DNA of 60,354 nucleotides from Bacteroidales bacterium (GCA_015060835.1 SUXT01000005.1:1-60354); one strand, 5' to 3'; shown: positions 17,139-26,375, counted from the first letter of the stretch. The notes: a model not told the origin generated them from the letters alone. Numbers and translations: made by a program.

Positions 17139-18782
17139 ATGGTAAGAATCTATTGCAGGAACAACGGAACATCCACACTGTTCCCCTCGGGTTGCACACT
17201 CTCAGATATATACAGTAATCTTGCCCTTGATATGCCTTACGGTGCAGTAGCGGCAAAAGTAAACAATCAGGTGGTGGGGCTCACATATCGTGTCTACAAC
17301 AATAAGGATGTGGAGTTCCTCAATATCACCTCCAAGGATGGAATGCGGGTATATGTCCGCTCCCTGACTTTTGTGATGATGAAAGCTATAGCCGAGCTCT
17401 TCCCCGGCAGGGTGGTGCGTTTCGAGAATCCTATATCCAAAGGATACTACTGCCGATTGGAGGATGAACTGAGTCGCGAGGATGTTGATGATATAAAACA
17501 GCGGATGGTGGCGACGATAGAGAGCGACCTGCCCTTTGAGCGTGTAGAGTGCAGCACAAAGGAGACAATAGAGGTGTTCGAGTCGGTGGGACGCAACGAC
17601 AAAGTGCGCCTGCTCGAAACATACGGCTCGCTCTATGCGAGTTACTATAAATTGGGCGATTATATCGATCATTTTTATGGTGGCCTTTTGCCAAGCACCG
17701 GTTATCTGAAGGTGTTCGAAATAGAGAAGTTCGGCAAAGGTCTTCTTTTGCGTATCCCGAATAGAGAAACACCCATGTCGCTCGAAGATAAAGTTCCGCA
17801 GGAAAAATTGCAGGAGCGCTTCACCGAACGCCATCGTTGGCAACAGCTGATGGGTGTGGAGACGATTGGCGATTTCAATAAAGCCATCGCTGCAGGTTAC
17901 GGAACCGATTTGATTAACGTGGCAGAAGTGTTGCAGGAAAAGAGAATGTCGAAGATAGCCGATGATATATATGAGCGCAAGTCAAGAGTGGTTCTTATAG
18001 CCGGTCCTTCGTCTTCGGGAAAAACCACTTTCAGCAAGCGCATAAGCATTCAGTTGGCAGCCTGTGGTCTGCGTCCGGTGGCAATATCTCTCGATGACTA
18101 TTTCCTTAATCGCACTGACACTCCTCGCAAAGAGGATGGTGATTACGATTTCGAATCGATATATTCGATTGATTTGGATTTCTTCAATAGGCAGCTCACG
18201 CAGATACTTGCGGGAGAAGAGGTTGAACTTCCCCGTTACAATTTCCAGACAGGTGAAAGGGAATTCCGTGGCGAAAAGCTCAAACTGACCCCGCAGATGA
18301 TACTCGTCATAGAGGGTACACATGGACTCAACCCTATGCTTACCGAGCAGATACCCGAAGAGGAAAAATATCGTATATATGTTTCGGCGCTCACATCAAT
18401 AAAACTCGACTATCACAACTACATTCCCACTTCGGACAACCGTCTTCTGCGCCGTATGCTCCGCGATTACAAATACCGCGGCTATTCGGCGGTGGAGACC
18501 ATACAGCGATGGCCCGATGTGCAGGAGGGTGAGGAGAAGTGGATATTCCCATATCAGGAAAATGCCGATGTGATGTTCAACTCCTCGTTGCTGTACGAAC
18601 TTTCGGTTCTCAAATGGAAAGTTGAACCGCTGTTGCGCGGTGTCCCGGAGAAACTGCCTGAATATTCCGAAGCCCGTCGTTTGCTTAACTTGCTGGAATA
18701 TGTGGCTCCGTTGCCCGATAGTCAGCTTCCTCCCACTTCGGTGATAAGGGAATTCTTGGGCGGTAGTAGTTTTAAATATTAA
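17139..18782 (+). CDS. Nucleoside (uridine-type) kinase with N-terminal TGS/ThrRS-like domain
   Basis: A 547-residue protein. Residues 1-60 look like a TGS-type domain (MVRIYCRNNGTSTLFPSG), followed by a region similar to the threonyl-tRNA synthetase editing/N2 domain (residues about 65-250). The C-terminal P-loop kinase has Walker A GPSSSGKTT (289-297), then VAISLDDYFLNR and IEGTHGLNP, as in uridine kinase/phosphoribulokinase proteins. This architecture is widespread in Bacteroidetes and Firmicutes and is often called nucleoside kinase; the true substrate is unsettled. It heads the series kinase-rpoN-purE-ispG; rpoN follows after 47 bases. Confidence 0.9.
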   Translation: MVRIYCRNNGTSTLFPSGCTLSDIYSNLALDMPYGAVAAKVNNQVVGLTYRVYNNKDVEFLNITSKDGMRVYVRSLTFVMMKAIAELFPGRVVRFENPISKGYYCRLEDELSREDVDDIKQRMVATIESDLPFERVECSTKETIEVFESVGRNDKVRLLETYGSLYASYYKLGDYIDHFYGGLLPSTGYLKVFEIEKFGKGLLLRIPNRETPMSLEDKVPQEKLQERFTERHRWQQLMGVETIGDFNKAIAAGYGTDLINVAEVLQEKRMSKIADDIYERKSRVVLIAGPSSSGKTTFSKRISIQLAACGLRPVAISLDDYFLNRTDTPRKEDGDYDFESIYSIDLDFFNRQLTQILAGEEVELPRYNFQTGEREFRGEKLKLTPQMILVIEGTHGLNPMLTEQIPEEEKYRIYVSALTSIKLDYHNYIPTSDNRLLRRMLRDYKYRGYSAVETIQRWPDVQEGEEKWIFPYQENADVMFNSSLLYELSVLKWKVEPLLRGVPEKLPEYSEARRLLNLLEYVAPLPDSQLPPTSVIREFLGGSSFKY

Positions 18783-18829
18783 AGGGTGGATTGTCCGGTG
18801 GAGACAACCGGGCGGACTTGACAATATAT

Positions 18830-20269
18830 ATGGCAAAAAAAAGTTCAGTACAAAAGCAGGTACAGACTCAGACGCAGGCTCTTTCCCTTTCTCCTCAGCA
18901 GGTGATATTTGCACGTCTTTTGGAACTCTCTGCGGCGGAGGTGGAGGATAGGGTGCGAAGCGAGATTATAGACAATCCCGCAATAGAGGTTGTCGCTTCC
19001 GACGAAACCGGCTATTTCGGGGAAGCAGAGGATAGTGCCGATGGTACCTATAATTCGGCAGATGACTACCGTATTGAGGATGATATCCCCGATTACAATG
19101 GATGGGATTATCATGCTCCGCGTACAACGGCTGTGGACATCCCTGTCTCTGCCGATACCTCATTCGGCGAAAATCTTCTTTTGCAGCTCGCCGAACTGCC
19201 ACTTGATAATCGTGAAACAGAAATAGGAAAATATCTCATAGGTTCACTCGAGGAGAGTGGGTTGTTGTATAAGTCTTTGGACGAATTGGCAGATGAGTTG
19301 AATATATACACCGGCATTATTACGGATGAGGAAGAACTTGCTGCAATATTGAAAAAAATACAGACATTCGAGCCGGCAGGAATTGCGGCCCGCTCATTGC
19401 AGGAGTGTCTGCTCATACAGGTAGAACGCAACAATGCTCCAAGTAGGGCTGTTCAACAGCAAATATTGAGCGAAGCGTACGATGAGTTTTCGCACAAACG
19501 CTGGGAGCAGATACCGGCAAAACTCAATATCGGCGAGGAGGAGTGTCGCGCGGCAATAGCAGAAATAACAAAGCTTAATCCGCGTCCGGGAGCGTCACTT
19601 ACGGAGACATTAGGGTTGAGCCGGCAACAGATTATCCCTGACTATACGATAGAGATAAGTGACGAAGATATAGTCCTTACTTCCAACAGCGGCGCGTTGC
19701 CCGAATTGCGGGTGAGCGAGGAGTATTGTGCAATGCTCGAAGAGCAATCGAAGAGCGCTTCGGCAGAAAGCAGAAATGCCGCACAGTTCCTTCGACAGAA
19801 AATAGAGGCTGCGAAGAATTTTATCGGTGCCATCAGGCAACGCGAACAGACGCTTGCATCAACGATGGAGGCTATTGTGAAATTTCAACGCGAATTCCTG
19901 CTCAGCGGTGGTGACGAATCGTTGCTCCGTCCCATGATACTCGAAGATATTGCAAAAGCCAGCGGATACGATATCTCTACAGTTTCGCGTGTAAGCAACA
20001 GTCGCTACGTCCAATTGCCGTGGGGAATATTTCCGCTCAAATATTTCTTCAGCGATGCAGTCTCTACGAGCGATGGCGGCGAAAAATCGGTGCGCGAACT
20101 ATACAGAGCGCTTCAGGAACTTATAGACGGTGAAGATAAGTCGGCGCCGCTTACCGATGGCGAACTTATGGAGAAATTGCAGGCGCAAGGCTATACGATG
20201 GCACGCCGTACGGTTGCGAAATATCGTGAGCATCTGAATATACCTACAGCCCGTCTGCGTAAAGAATGA
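18830..20269 (+). CDS. rpoN: RNA polymerase sigma-54 factor
   Basis: A 479-residue sigma-54. I use the ATG at 18830 (MAKKSSVQKQVQTQTQALSL), because the in-frame extension upstream to 18791 is not protein-like. Region I is Gln/Leu-rich (LSLSPQQVIFARLLELSAAEVE); an acidic region II covers about 60-110. The core-binding domain contains FEPAGIAARSLQECLLIQ. The helix-turn-helix includes SGYDISTVSRVSNSRYVQ, and the RpoN box is MARRTVAKYREHLNIPTARL. It needs AAA+ enhancer-binding activators; none is encoded in the window. Confidence 0.96.
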   Translation: MAKKSSVQKQVQTQTQALSLSPQQVIFARLLELSAAEVEDRVRSEIIDNPAIEVVASDETGYFGEAEDSADGTYNSADDYRIEDDIPDYNGWDYHAPRTTAVDIPVSADTSFGENLLLQLAELPLDNRETEIGKYLIGSLEESGLLYKSLDELADELNIYTGIITDEEELAAILKKIQTFEPAGIAARSLQECLLIQVERNNAPSRAVQQQILSEAYDEFSHKRWEQIPAKLNIGEEECRAAIAEITKLNPRPGASLTETLGLSRQQIIPDYTIEISDEDIVLTSNSGALPELRVSEEYCAMLEEQSKSASAESRNAAQFLRQKIEAAKNFIGAIRQREQTLASTMEAIVKFQREFLLSGGDESLLRPMILEDIAKASGYDISTVSRVSNSRYVQLPWGIFPLKYFFSDAVSTSDGGEKSVRELYRALQELIDGEDKSAPLTDGELMEKLQAQGYTMARRTVAKYREHLNIPTARLRKE

Positions 20270-20293
20270 TATAATAACAATATAAAGAACAAT

Positions 20294-20800
20294 ATGAAAG
20301 CAATTGTAAGTGTAATAATGGGAAGTACATCAGACCTTCCCGTAATGAAAAAGGCAACAGATTTCCTTAATGAGATGCAGATACCCTTTGAGGTAAACGC
20401 GCTCTCAGCACACCGTACTCCCGAGGCAGTTGAATCATTTGCCAAAGGAGCGAAAGAGCGCGGAATAAAAGTGATAATAGCTGCTGCAGGTATGGCTGCG
20501 CACTTACCCGGAGTAATTGCTGCAAGCACCACACTGCCTGTTATCGGTGTTCCCATCAACAGCACTCTCGATGGTATGGATGCGCTCTTGGCAATAGTAC
20601 AGATGCCTCCCGGTATTCCCGTGGCTACTGTGGGTGTCAATGCGTCGCTCAATGCGGCTATTCTTGCAGTGGAAATGCTTGCTCTTGCCGACGATGAACT
20701 TGCTGTACGTCTCGCAACATATAAGGATAATCTCAAGAAAAAGATTGAAAAAGCCAACGAGGATCTGAAAAGTCTGCAATATGAGTACAAGACAAACTAA
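20294..20800 (+). CDS. purE: N5-carboxyaminoimidazole ribonucleotide mutase
   Basis: A 168-residue class I PurE of purine synthesis. Visible landmarks are the phosphate loop VIMGSTSDLPVM, the catalytic ALSAHRTPE with its His, GMAAHLPGVIAA, and VGVPINSTLDGMDALLAIVQMP. Class I PurE normally needs PurK; none is in the window. It begins 24 bases after rpoN and its last 20 bases overlap the ispG start, so translation of ispG may be coupled to purE. Confidence 0.97.
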   Translation: MKAIVSVIMGSTSDLPVMKKATDFLNEMQIPFEVNALSAHRTPEAVESFAKGAKERGIKVIIAAAGMAAHLPGVIAASTTLPVIGVPINSTLDGMDALLAIVQMPPGIPVATVGVNASLNAAILAVEMLALADDELAVRLATYKDNLKKKIEKANEDLKSLQYEYKTN

Positions 20801-22565
20801 AATAGATCTGTTCAACTATACCCGCCGCGAAACCCCTGCGGTTAAAGTGGGTGCTCTTACGTTGGGCAGCGGCAATCCCATCCGCGTGCAATCCATGACC
20901 AATACCTCTACAATGGATACTCCCGGCAGTGTGGAGCAGATATTGCGCATTGTGGAGCGCGGAGGCGAACTTGTACGTCTGACCACACAGGGCAGTCGCG
21001 AGGCAATCAACCTTGGTGCCATAAAAAAGGCTGCGGAGGATGCAGGCTGCAACGTACCGCTTGTGGCCGATGTGCACTTCAATGCATCTGTTGCTGATGT
21101 GGCGGCACAATATGCCGACAAGGTGAGAGTGAACCCCGGAAACTATGTTGATACAGCCCGCACCTTCAAGCACATTGAATATACCGACGAGGAGTATGCT
21201 GCGGAACTCGAACGCCTCGCCGAACGATTCACTGCATTCCTTAATCTGTGTAAAAAGGAGGGTAAGGCTATTCGTGTCGGCGTGAACCATGGCTCGCTAT
21301 CCGATAGAATAATGAGTCGCTACGGTGATACTCCCGAAGGTGTGGTAGAATCATGTATGGAATTTCTCCGCATCTGTCACCGCGAAAATTTCGGTAATGT
21401 GGTAGTCTCGATAAAGACAAGCAACACCCCCATAATGGTAACGACCGTCCGTCTGCTGTGCAGAGTGATGGAGGAGGAGGGTATTGTTTATCCCCTCCAC
21501 TTGGGTGTAACCGAAGCCGGCGATGCTGAGGATGGCCGCATAAAAAGTGCTGCGGGCATAGGCGCACTGCTTGCCGACGGTATTGGTGATACGCTGCGCG
21601 TCTCTCTCGCCGAAGCTCCGGAAAATGAAATACCTGTAGCGAAAGAGCTTGTCGACTACATAACCTGCCGCGAAGGACATGCAAGAATTGAGGGTGAGGT
21701 TGCTCCTGCATTCGACTATACCAACCCCGTGCAGCGCGTCAGTACCGGCGTCCTTACAATTGGTGGTGGAAAAGTACCTGTGGTAATATCTGCTCCATTC
21801 GAAGGTGGCAACAGCGACCTTGCTCCTGATTTCACTGTAGCGGGCGATACTCTTGTTGGCGTATCAGGTACATATCCTTTGGCTTCCATTAGTAACCTCT
21901 CGACAATATCGGCGGACGAACCTCACTTCGTTCGTGTTGAATACAGCGACCTTACTCCTGCTGTAGTTGAGGAGTTGAAAAAGCGCAAAGGCTGTATAAT
22001 TGTTGCTTGTAGCAATCATGTTAACCCTGTGGGCGAACTGCGTGCCCTTGTGCATAAATTGATAATTTCGGGTATCACAGCTCCGGTGGTTGTTTATCGT
22101 TGCTACGATGAGCAGAGCATAGAAAGTCTGCGCATAAAGGCAGCAGCCGATCTCGGAGTGATACTTATCGATGGTCTCTGTGATGGAGTGTGGATAGATA
22201 ATCCCTCTCTCCCCGCTGATGAAATAAATGCAATCTCCTTCGGTGTATTGCAGGCTACCCGCAAACGCATCAGTAAAACCGAATATATAGCCTGCCCCGG
22301 ATGTGGTCGCACAATGTACGACCTTCAAGGTACGCTGGCAAAGATAAAGGCGGCTACCGCTCATCTGAAGGGCTTGAAGATAGGAGTGATGGGTTGCATA
22401 GTGAACGGTCCCGGTGAGATGGCCGATGCCGACTATGGCTATGTGGGTGCGGCACGTGGCAAAGTAAGCCTCTATCGCAAAAAAGAGTGTATCGAAAAGA
22501 ATATTCCCGAGGAGGAGGCAATCGACCGTCTGCTTGCTCTTATAGAGAATGATAGAAAACAGTAG
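20781..22565 (+). CDS. ispG: 4-hydroxy-3-methylbut-2-enyl diphosphate synthase (large form)
   Basis: A 594-residue iron-sulfur enzyme of the MEP isoprenoid pathway. The N-terminal TIM barrel includes RVQSMTNTSTMDT and VADVHFNASVA. A large insert (about 300-480) marks the plant/Bacteroidetes/Chlamydia type, against about 370 residues in E. coli. The C-terminal 4Fe-4S domain shows CPGCGRTMYDLQ and GVMGCIVNGPGEMADADYG. The chosen ATG overlaps purE by 20 bases; residues 1-15 are short and basic as in relatives. A strong hairpin terminator follows at 22570. Confidence 0.97.
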   Translation: MSTRQTKIDLFNYTRRETPAVKVGALTLGSGNPIRVQSMTNTSTMDTPGSVEQILRIVERGGELVRLTTQGSREAINLGAIKKAAEDAGCNVPLVADVHFNASVADVAAQYADKVRVNPGNYVDTARTFKHIEYTDEEYAAELERLAERFTAFLNLCKKEGKAIRVGVNHGSLSDRIMSRYGDTPEGVVESCMEFLRICHRENFGNVVVSIKTSNTPIMVTTVRLLCRVMEEEGIVYPLHLGVTEAGDAEDGRIKSAAGIGALLADGIGDTLRVSLAEAPENEIPVAKELVDYITCREGHARIEGEVAPAFDYTNPVQRVSTGVLTIGGGKVPVVISAPFEGGNSDLAPDFTVAGDTLVGVSGTYPLASISNLSTISADEPHFVRVEYSDLTPAVVEELKKRKGCIIVACSNHVNPVGELRALVHKLIISGITAPVVVYRCYDEQSIESLRIKAAADLGVILIDGLCDGVWIDNPSLPADEINAISFGVLQATRKRISKTEYIACPGCGRTMYDLQGTLAKIKAATAHLKGLKIGVMGCIVNGPGEMADADYGYVGAARGKVSLYRKKECIEKNIPEEEAIDRLLALIENDRKQ

Positions 22566-22569
22566 ATAC

Positions 22570-22605
22570 AAAAATCCCAAAAGCGGCACGCTTTTGGGAT
22601 TTTTG
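22570..22605 (+). terminator. Rho-independent terminator after ispG
   Basis: AAAAATCCCAAAAG (22571-22584) and CTTTTGGGATTTTT (22591-22604) form a long perfect stem with a six-base loop, ending in a T run. It ends the kinase-rpoN-purE-ispG series. Confidence 0.9.
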
Positions 22606-22615
22606 TTGCAATATG

Positions 22616-22646
22616 TTGCTATTCCGATGCAAAAGCATTACATTTA
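22616..22646 (+). promoter_or_regulatory. Promoter for the DUF1080/PHP lipoprotein gene
   Basis: TTG (22616-22618), then 20 bases, then TACATTTA (22639-22646), one base off TAnnTTTG. It sits between the ispG terminator and the ATG at 22669. Confidence 0.45.
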
Positions 22647-22668
22647 TCGCCGTATAATTGCAACAACC

Positions 22669-24045
22669 ATGAAAAACACTATTTTATCACTGTTGTCACT
22701 GTTGGTGTTGTCTTGCGCGGCATCCGGTGATTGGAAGACCGGCGACGGCAAGGCTGTAAAGAACGGGGAACTCGCACTTGCTTCCGGTGACAGACTGACC
22801 AGCATTAAAGAGTATAGGAATTTTATAATGAGTGGTAAGGCGTTTACCTCAAAGGGGGCTGAAGCATCACTCCTTTTTCACACAGATGGCGAAAGTGGCT
22901 ACGAAGTGATACTGCACAACGGAGCAATCGACGGCACCCGCAAGACCGGCAGCCTTGCAGCCGTGCGCAATCTCTATCGTTCTTTGGCGGAGGATAGCTA
23001 CTGGTTCGATTTTCAGCTGGCTGTACGTGGAAAGAATATAGCCGTAAGCATCAACGGGACAGATGTTGTCTGCTACACAGAACCCGATGCCCCCTATCGT
23101 ACAGCGGAATATGCCAAGCGTCTGCTATCGTCGGGTGTAATAATCCTTCAGGCGAAAGAGGGTGAAACGAAATTCAAAGATATTGCTATCGTTGAATTGG
23201 GTGATGATGTGCGTAACGAAAATGACACGCTCCCTGCCGTGGATGAACAGAACGATGCCATAATACGCCTGCAACAGCAAAATTTCCCGGTAATCGACTA
23301 TCATGTCCATCTTAAAGGTGGTCTTACAAAGGAGATGGCGCACGCAATGTCCATGAACTATGGCATAAATTATGGAGTAGCCCCCAATGCCGGCGAGGGT
23401 GGAGTGGGCCGAATGCTTGCCGATGACAAGGAGGTTTATGAATATTATGAGGAGGTGAAACCTTTGCCGTTCCTTTGCGGTGTTCAGGGCGAGGGACGCC
23501 GTTGGACAAAAACCTTCTCGCAGGAGGCACTCGGTATCTTCGATTATCTCTTCACCGATGCAATGACCATCCGCGATCACAAGAACCGTAATTCCCGCAT
23601 CTATCGTGCCGAGGAGGTACACTACGATGGGGTAACTAAGGAGCAGTATATGGACAGAATCGTGGAACAGACTGTGAAAATCCTGACAAACGAGCCTGCC
23701 GATATATTTGCCAATCCTACATATATCCCTGATGATATGAATGTCGATTACGACAAATATTGGACAGACGAAAGAATAGAAAAGGTACTCGATGTTCTTG
23801 AACAACACAGTATAGCGCTTGAAATCAACCCGCGCTACAGAATACCGAGTCTCAAAATTATAAGCATGGCTAAGGAGCGCGGCCTGAAATTTACGTTCGG
23901 TACAAATAATGTCGATGCCAATTTCGGGCGACTTGAATATTGCATTGAGGCAATCGAAAAATGCGGAATAACTGCCGAAGATATATGGTTCCCGTCAATG
24001 AGTGTACGACGCACACGCCCTGTAATAATATATAATGTAGATTAA
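22669..24045 (+). CDS. Exported lipoprotein: DUF1080-like domain fused to PHP/amidohydrolase-like domain
   Basis: A 458-residue protein with a lipoprotein signal (MKNTILSLLSLLVLSC, Cys16). Residues about 25-180 resemble the DUF1080/3-keto-disaccharide hydrolase-type jelly roll (GDGKAVKNGELALASGD, FDFQLAVRGKNIAVSINGTD). From about 205 a metal hydrolase-like half begins with DYHVHLKGGLTKE (HxH at 212-214) and continues with IFANPTYIPDD, ALEINPRYRIPS, KFTFGTNNVD, as in PHP-type enzymes. The substrate is unknown, perhaps a modified sugar. It is a single transcription unit, with terminators on both sides. Confidence 0.75.
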   Translation: MKNTILSLLSLLVLSCAASGDWKTGDGKAVKNGELALASGDRLTSIKEYRNFIMSGKAFTSKGAEASLLFHTDGESGYEVILHNGAIDGTRKTGSLAAVRNLYRSLAEDSYWFDFQLAVRGKNIAVSINGTDVVCYTEPDAPYRTAEYAKRLLSSGVIILQAKEGETKFKDIAIVELGDDVRNENDTLPAVDEQNDAIIRLQQQNFPVIDYHVHLKGGLTKEMAHAMSMNYGINYGVAPNAGEGGVGRMLADDKEVYEYYEEVKPLPFLCGVQGEGRRWTKTFSQEALGIFDYLFTDAMTIRDHKNRNSRIYRAEEVHYDGVTKEQYMDRIVEQTVKILTNEPADIFANPTYIPDDMNVDYDKYWTDERIEKVLDVLEQHSIALEINPRYRIPSLKIISMAKERGLKFTFGTNNVDANFGRLEYCIEAIEKCGITAEDIWFPSMSVRRTRPVIIYNVD

Positions 24046-24063
24046 AGAACTAATGGCGTGTTG

Positions 24064-24119
24064 ATAAATGTATCCCCCTGAAAAGTTTTCACCAAACTTT
24101 TCAGGGGGATACATTTATT
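24064..24119. terminator. Bidirectional terminator with a 25-bp perfect stem
   Basis: ATAAATGTATCCCCCTGAAA onward (24064-24088) pairs exactly with 24095-24119 around the loop TCACCA. It lies between the convergent lipoprotein and symporter genes. The A/T-rich outer arms supply a T run on either strand. Confidence 0.88.
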
Positions 24120-24136
24120 GCACATTTATTGCACAG

Positions 24137-25300
24137 TTAATTCTTCTTTTTGTCAAATTTGTCAATAATCGCGGCTACTGCACAATCTCCGGTAACATTT
24201 GTTGCCGTGCCGAAACTGTCCATCGCAATATACAGAGCTATCATTAGCCCTAATGCCTGCTGGTCGAATCCCAAAATGCTTTCAAGCACTCCGAGTGATG
24301 CCATTATGGCGCCGCCGGGTACGCCGGGGGCTGCTACCATAGTAACTCCAAGCATGCAAACAAAATAGATCATGGTTCCAAAATCATACTCTATGTTGCC
24401 CAGCATCATGATGGCAATGGCGCAGGCTGTAATCTTCAGTGTGCTTCCCGACAGATGAATCGTTGCGCACAGCGGAATTACAAAATCGGCAATCTCTTCG
24501 CGTATGCCGTTCTTCTTTGTCTGTGCCAGGGTTACGGGGATTGTCGCGGCTGATGATTGTGTGCCTAAGGCTGTGAAGTAGGCGGGCATCATGTTCTTGA
24601 GCATCTTCAGCGGATTCTTTCCGCTCACGGCTCCTGCTATGATGTACTGAAGCAACAGGATGGCGATGGTGATTGCGAAAATCAGAGCGATTATCTTGAT
24701 GAACACAGAAAATACCGCGGCAATCTGTCCGCTCTGTGTCATGGAGAGAAATATTCCGAATATATAAATAGGCAGGAATGGGATGATTATCTTCTCTATC
24801 GACAGCACGATTATCGACTTGAAGTCATCCATCACATTTTTCAGGGCTGTACCCTTTACGGCTGTCATTCCAACACCAAGCAGAAACGATGCTATGAGTG
24901 CGCTCATCACTCCGAAGAGCGGCGGCATCTCTATGCTGAAGTAGGGTGCTGCCGCCGTTGCTCCCTCCTCAATGGATGAAAGACTCTCGCCGCCGATGAG
25001 CATGGGGTAGAGTTGTTCGCATACACCGTATGTGAACAGCCCCGAAAAGATTGTGAAGAGATAGGCAATTGCGGCTGTGCAGGCAAGCAGGCGTCCTGCA
25101 TTCTTGCCTACATCGGCTATGCCGGGGGCTATGAGACCGAGGATCAGCAGTGGAATGATGAATCCTAAAAGATTGGAAAATACGCTGTTGATGGTGGCAA
25201 ATATTCTCGAAAGCCATTCGGGGAAGAAAAATCCGCAGATTACACCGAGTGCTATGGCTATGATTATTTGCAGAAGCAAAGGAATACTTTTTGTTTTCAT
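24137..25300 (-). CDS. Dicarboxylate/amino acid:cation symporter (DAACS family)
   Basis: A 387-residue transporter starting MKTKSIPLLLQIIIAIALGV. A longer frame reaches 25537 but its first 79 residues run through the promoter and look non-coding. About eight helices and two re-entrant loops are expected. The hallmarks are the Ser-rich hairpin ALGTQSSAATIPVTL and the substrate/cation motif DSFGTATNVTGD, with GVPGGAIMASLG between. The family brings in glutamate, aspartate, serine/threonine or C4-dicarboxylates with Na+ or H+. NVTGD resembles SstT-type and GltP-type proteins alike, so the substrate is undecided. Divergent from the DUF3467 gene. Confidence 0.92.
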   Translation of the reverse strand: MKTKSIPLLLQIIIAIALGVICGFFFPEWLSRIFATINSVFSNLLGFIIPLLILGLIAPGIADVGKNAGRLLACTAAIAYLFTIFSGLFTYGVCEQLYPMLIGGESLSSIEEGATAAAPYFSIEMPPLFGVMSALIASFLLGVGMTAVKGTALKNVMDDFKSIIVLSIEKIIIPFLPIYIFGIFLSMTQSGQIAAVFSVFIKIIALIFAITIAILLLQYIIAGAVSGKNPLKMLKNMMPAYFTALGTQSSAATIPVTLAQTKKNGIREEIADFVIPLCATIHLSGSTLKITACAIAIMMLGNIEYDFGTMIYFVCMLGVTMVAAPGVPGGAIMASLGVLESILGFDQQALGLMIALYIAMDSFGTATNVTGDCAVAAIIDKFDKKKN

Positions 25301-25324
25301 GGTTGAAGTGTGTTTGTTAGGGCA

Positions 25325-25355
25325 CAAAGATAGCATAAATGGATTTGTATGCAAA
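25325..25355 (-). promoter_or_regulatory. Consensus promoter for the symporter
   Basis: On the minus strand TTTG (25355-25352), 19 bases, then TATCTTTG (25332-25325): a full match to the Bacteroidetes pattern. It supports the ATG at 25300 as the true start. Confidence 0.75.
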
Positions 25356-25403
25356 AATAATCTCAATAACAGCTCTATTGTTCGTGAAATAAGGAGTTTT
25401 TTA

Positions 25404-25411
25404 TAAATTTG
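25404..25411 (+). promoter_or_regulatory. -7 element for the DUF3467 gene
   Basis: TAAATTTG matches TAnnTTTG and lies 36 bases before the ATG at 25447. A TTG at 25378-25380 is 23 bases upstream, slightly too far. This promoter is in the gap between the divergent symporter and DUF3467 genes. Confidence 0.5.
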
Positions 25412-25446
25412 CGCTATAACAATAGATCGCTTATAATATATAATGT

Positions 25447-25761
25447 ATGGAAGAGATAAATAAAGAGCAGGGATTGCAGATAGAATTGAAGGAGAGTGTA
25501 GCAGATGGAGTATACTCCAATATGGTAGTAATAGCACACTCCAGTACGGAATTTGTGTGTGATTTTATATCGCTGATGCCCGGAGTCAATAAAGCTCAAG
25601 TGAAATCAAGGGTAATCATCGCACCTGAACATGCCAAGAGGCTGTTGCTCTCGTTGCAGGATAATATCCGCCGCTATGAGGCTAATTTTGGCGAAATAAG
25701 AATTACGGGACCGTCGTCCATCTCCCATCCCTCTAAAAATAACATGAAAGGCGATGCTTGA
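25447..25761 (+). CDS. DUF3467 domain protein
   Basis: A 104-residue small acidic-basic protein: MEEINKEQGLQIELKESVAD, then YSNMVVIAHSSTEFVCDFI, a MPG-containing loop and SRVIIAPEHAKRLLLSLQDN, which together fit DUF3467. The function is unknown. In Bacteroides-type genomes this gene usually lies between rpoC and rpsL. Here it stands before rpsL as expected, but rpoB/rpoC are not upstream; a divergent symporter is. It therefore has its own promoter in this genome. Confidence 0.88.
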   Translation: MEEINKEQGLQIELKESVADGVYSNMVVIAHSSTEFVCDFISLMPGVNKAQVKSRVIIAPEHAKRLLLSLQDNIRRYEANFGEIRITGPSSISHPSKNNMKGDA

Positions 25762-25896
25762 CATTGGCATCTCCATATGATATTGCAGGCATGTTGAATG
25801 AGATGCACTGAGATTGTTGCGGACGTCGCAAAGTATTTTTTGAGATTTTTTTGATAAAAAAGAATTTAAATATTTTTTATTCCAAAATAAAATCAG

Positions 25897-25904
25897 TAAC
25901 TTTG
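25897..25904 (+). promoter_or_regulatory. -7 element for rpsL-rpsG-fusA
   Basis: TAACTTTG matches TAnnTTTG, 91 bases before the rpsL ATG. The region before it (25762-25896) is A/T-rich, without a gene; the -33 position is T-rich without a clear TTTG. The long leader could carry ribosomal autoregulation. Confidence 0.6.
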
Positions 25905-25994
25905 CAAACCGAAAAAGGTGTATTGTGCAATTTTGGCACGAATTTGAAACGTAAAATATTAAAAAACAATATAATAAATTAAAAACAAAACAAC

Positions 25995-26375
25995 ATGCCT
26001 ACAATTCAGCAACTAGTTAGAAAAGGTAGAGAGGTTTTGGTTGAGAAGAGTAAATCTCCCGCACTCGACAACTGCCCCCAGCGTCGTGGCGTGTGCGTGC
26101 GTGTTTACACAACCACACCTAAGAAGCCTAACTCTGCAATGAGAAAAGTAGCTCGTGTACGTTTGACCAACCAGAAGGAAGTAAACTCTTACATCCCCGG
26201 AGAGGGCCACAACTTGCAGGAGCACTCAATCGTATTGGTTCGTGGCGGTCGTGTTAAAGACCTCCCCGGTGTACGTTACCACATCATCCGCGGTACATTG
26301 GATACAGCAGGTGTAGCAAACCGTACACAGCGTCGTTCCAAATACGGTGCAAAACGTCCTAAGGCTAAGAAGTAA
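25995..26375 (+). CDS. rpsL: 30S ribosomal protein S12
   Basis: A 126-residue decoding-centre protein. [11 protein letters not shown] (41-51) keeps the lysines where streptomycin-resistance changes arise, and [15 protein letters not shown] keeps Lys88 and Asp89, so the sequence looks wild type for streptomycin response. The basic C-terminus ends in a Lys/Arg run. First gene of the str group; rpsG follows after a 190-base gap. Confidence 0.98.
   Translation: MPTIQQLVRKGREVLVEKSKSPALDNCPQRRGVCVRVYTTTPKKPNSAMRKVARVRLTNQKEVNSYIPGEGHNLQEHSIVLVRGGRVKDLPGVRYHIIRGTLDTAGVANRTQRRSKYGAKRPKAKK

Noticed and set aside
24137-25537. 466-residue form of the symporter
   Set aside because: The extra 79 residues run across a consensus promoter and look non-coding; the ATG at 25300 is a better start.
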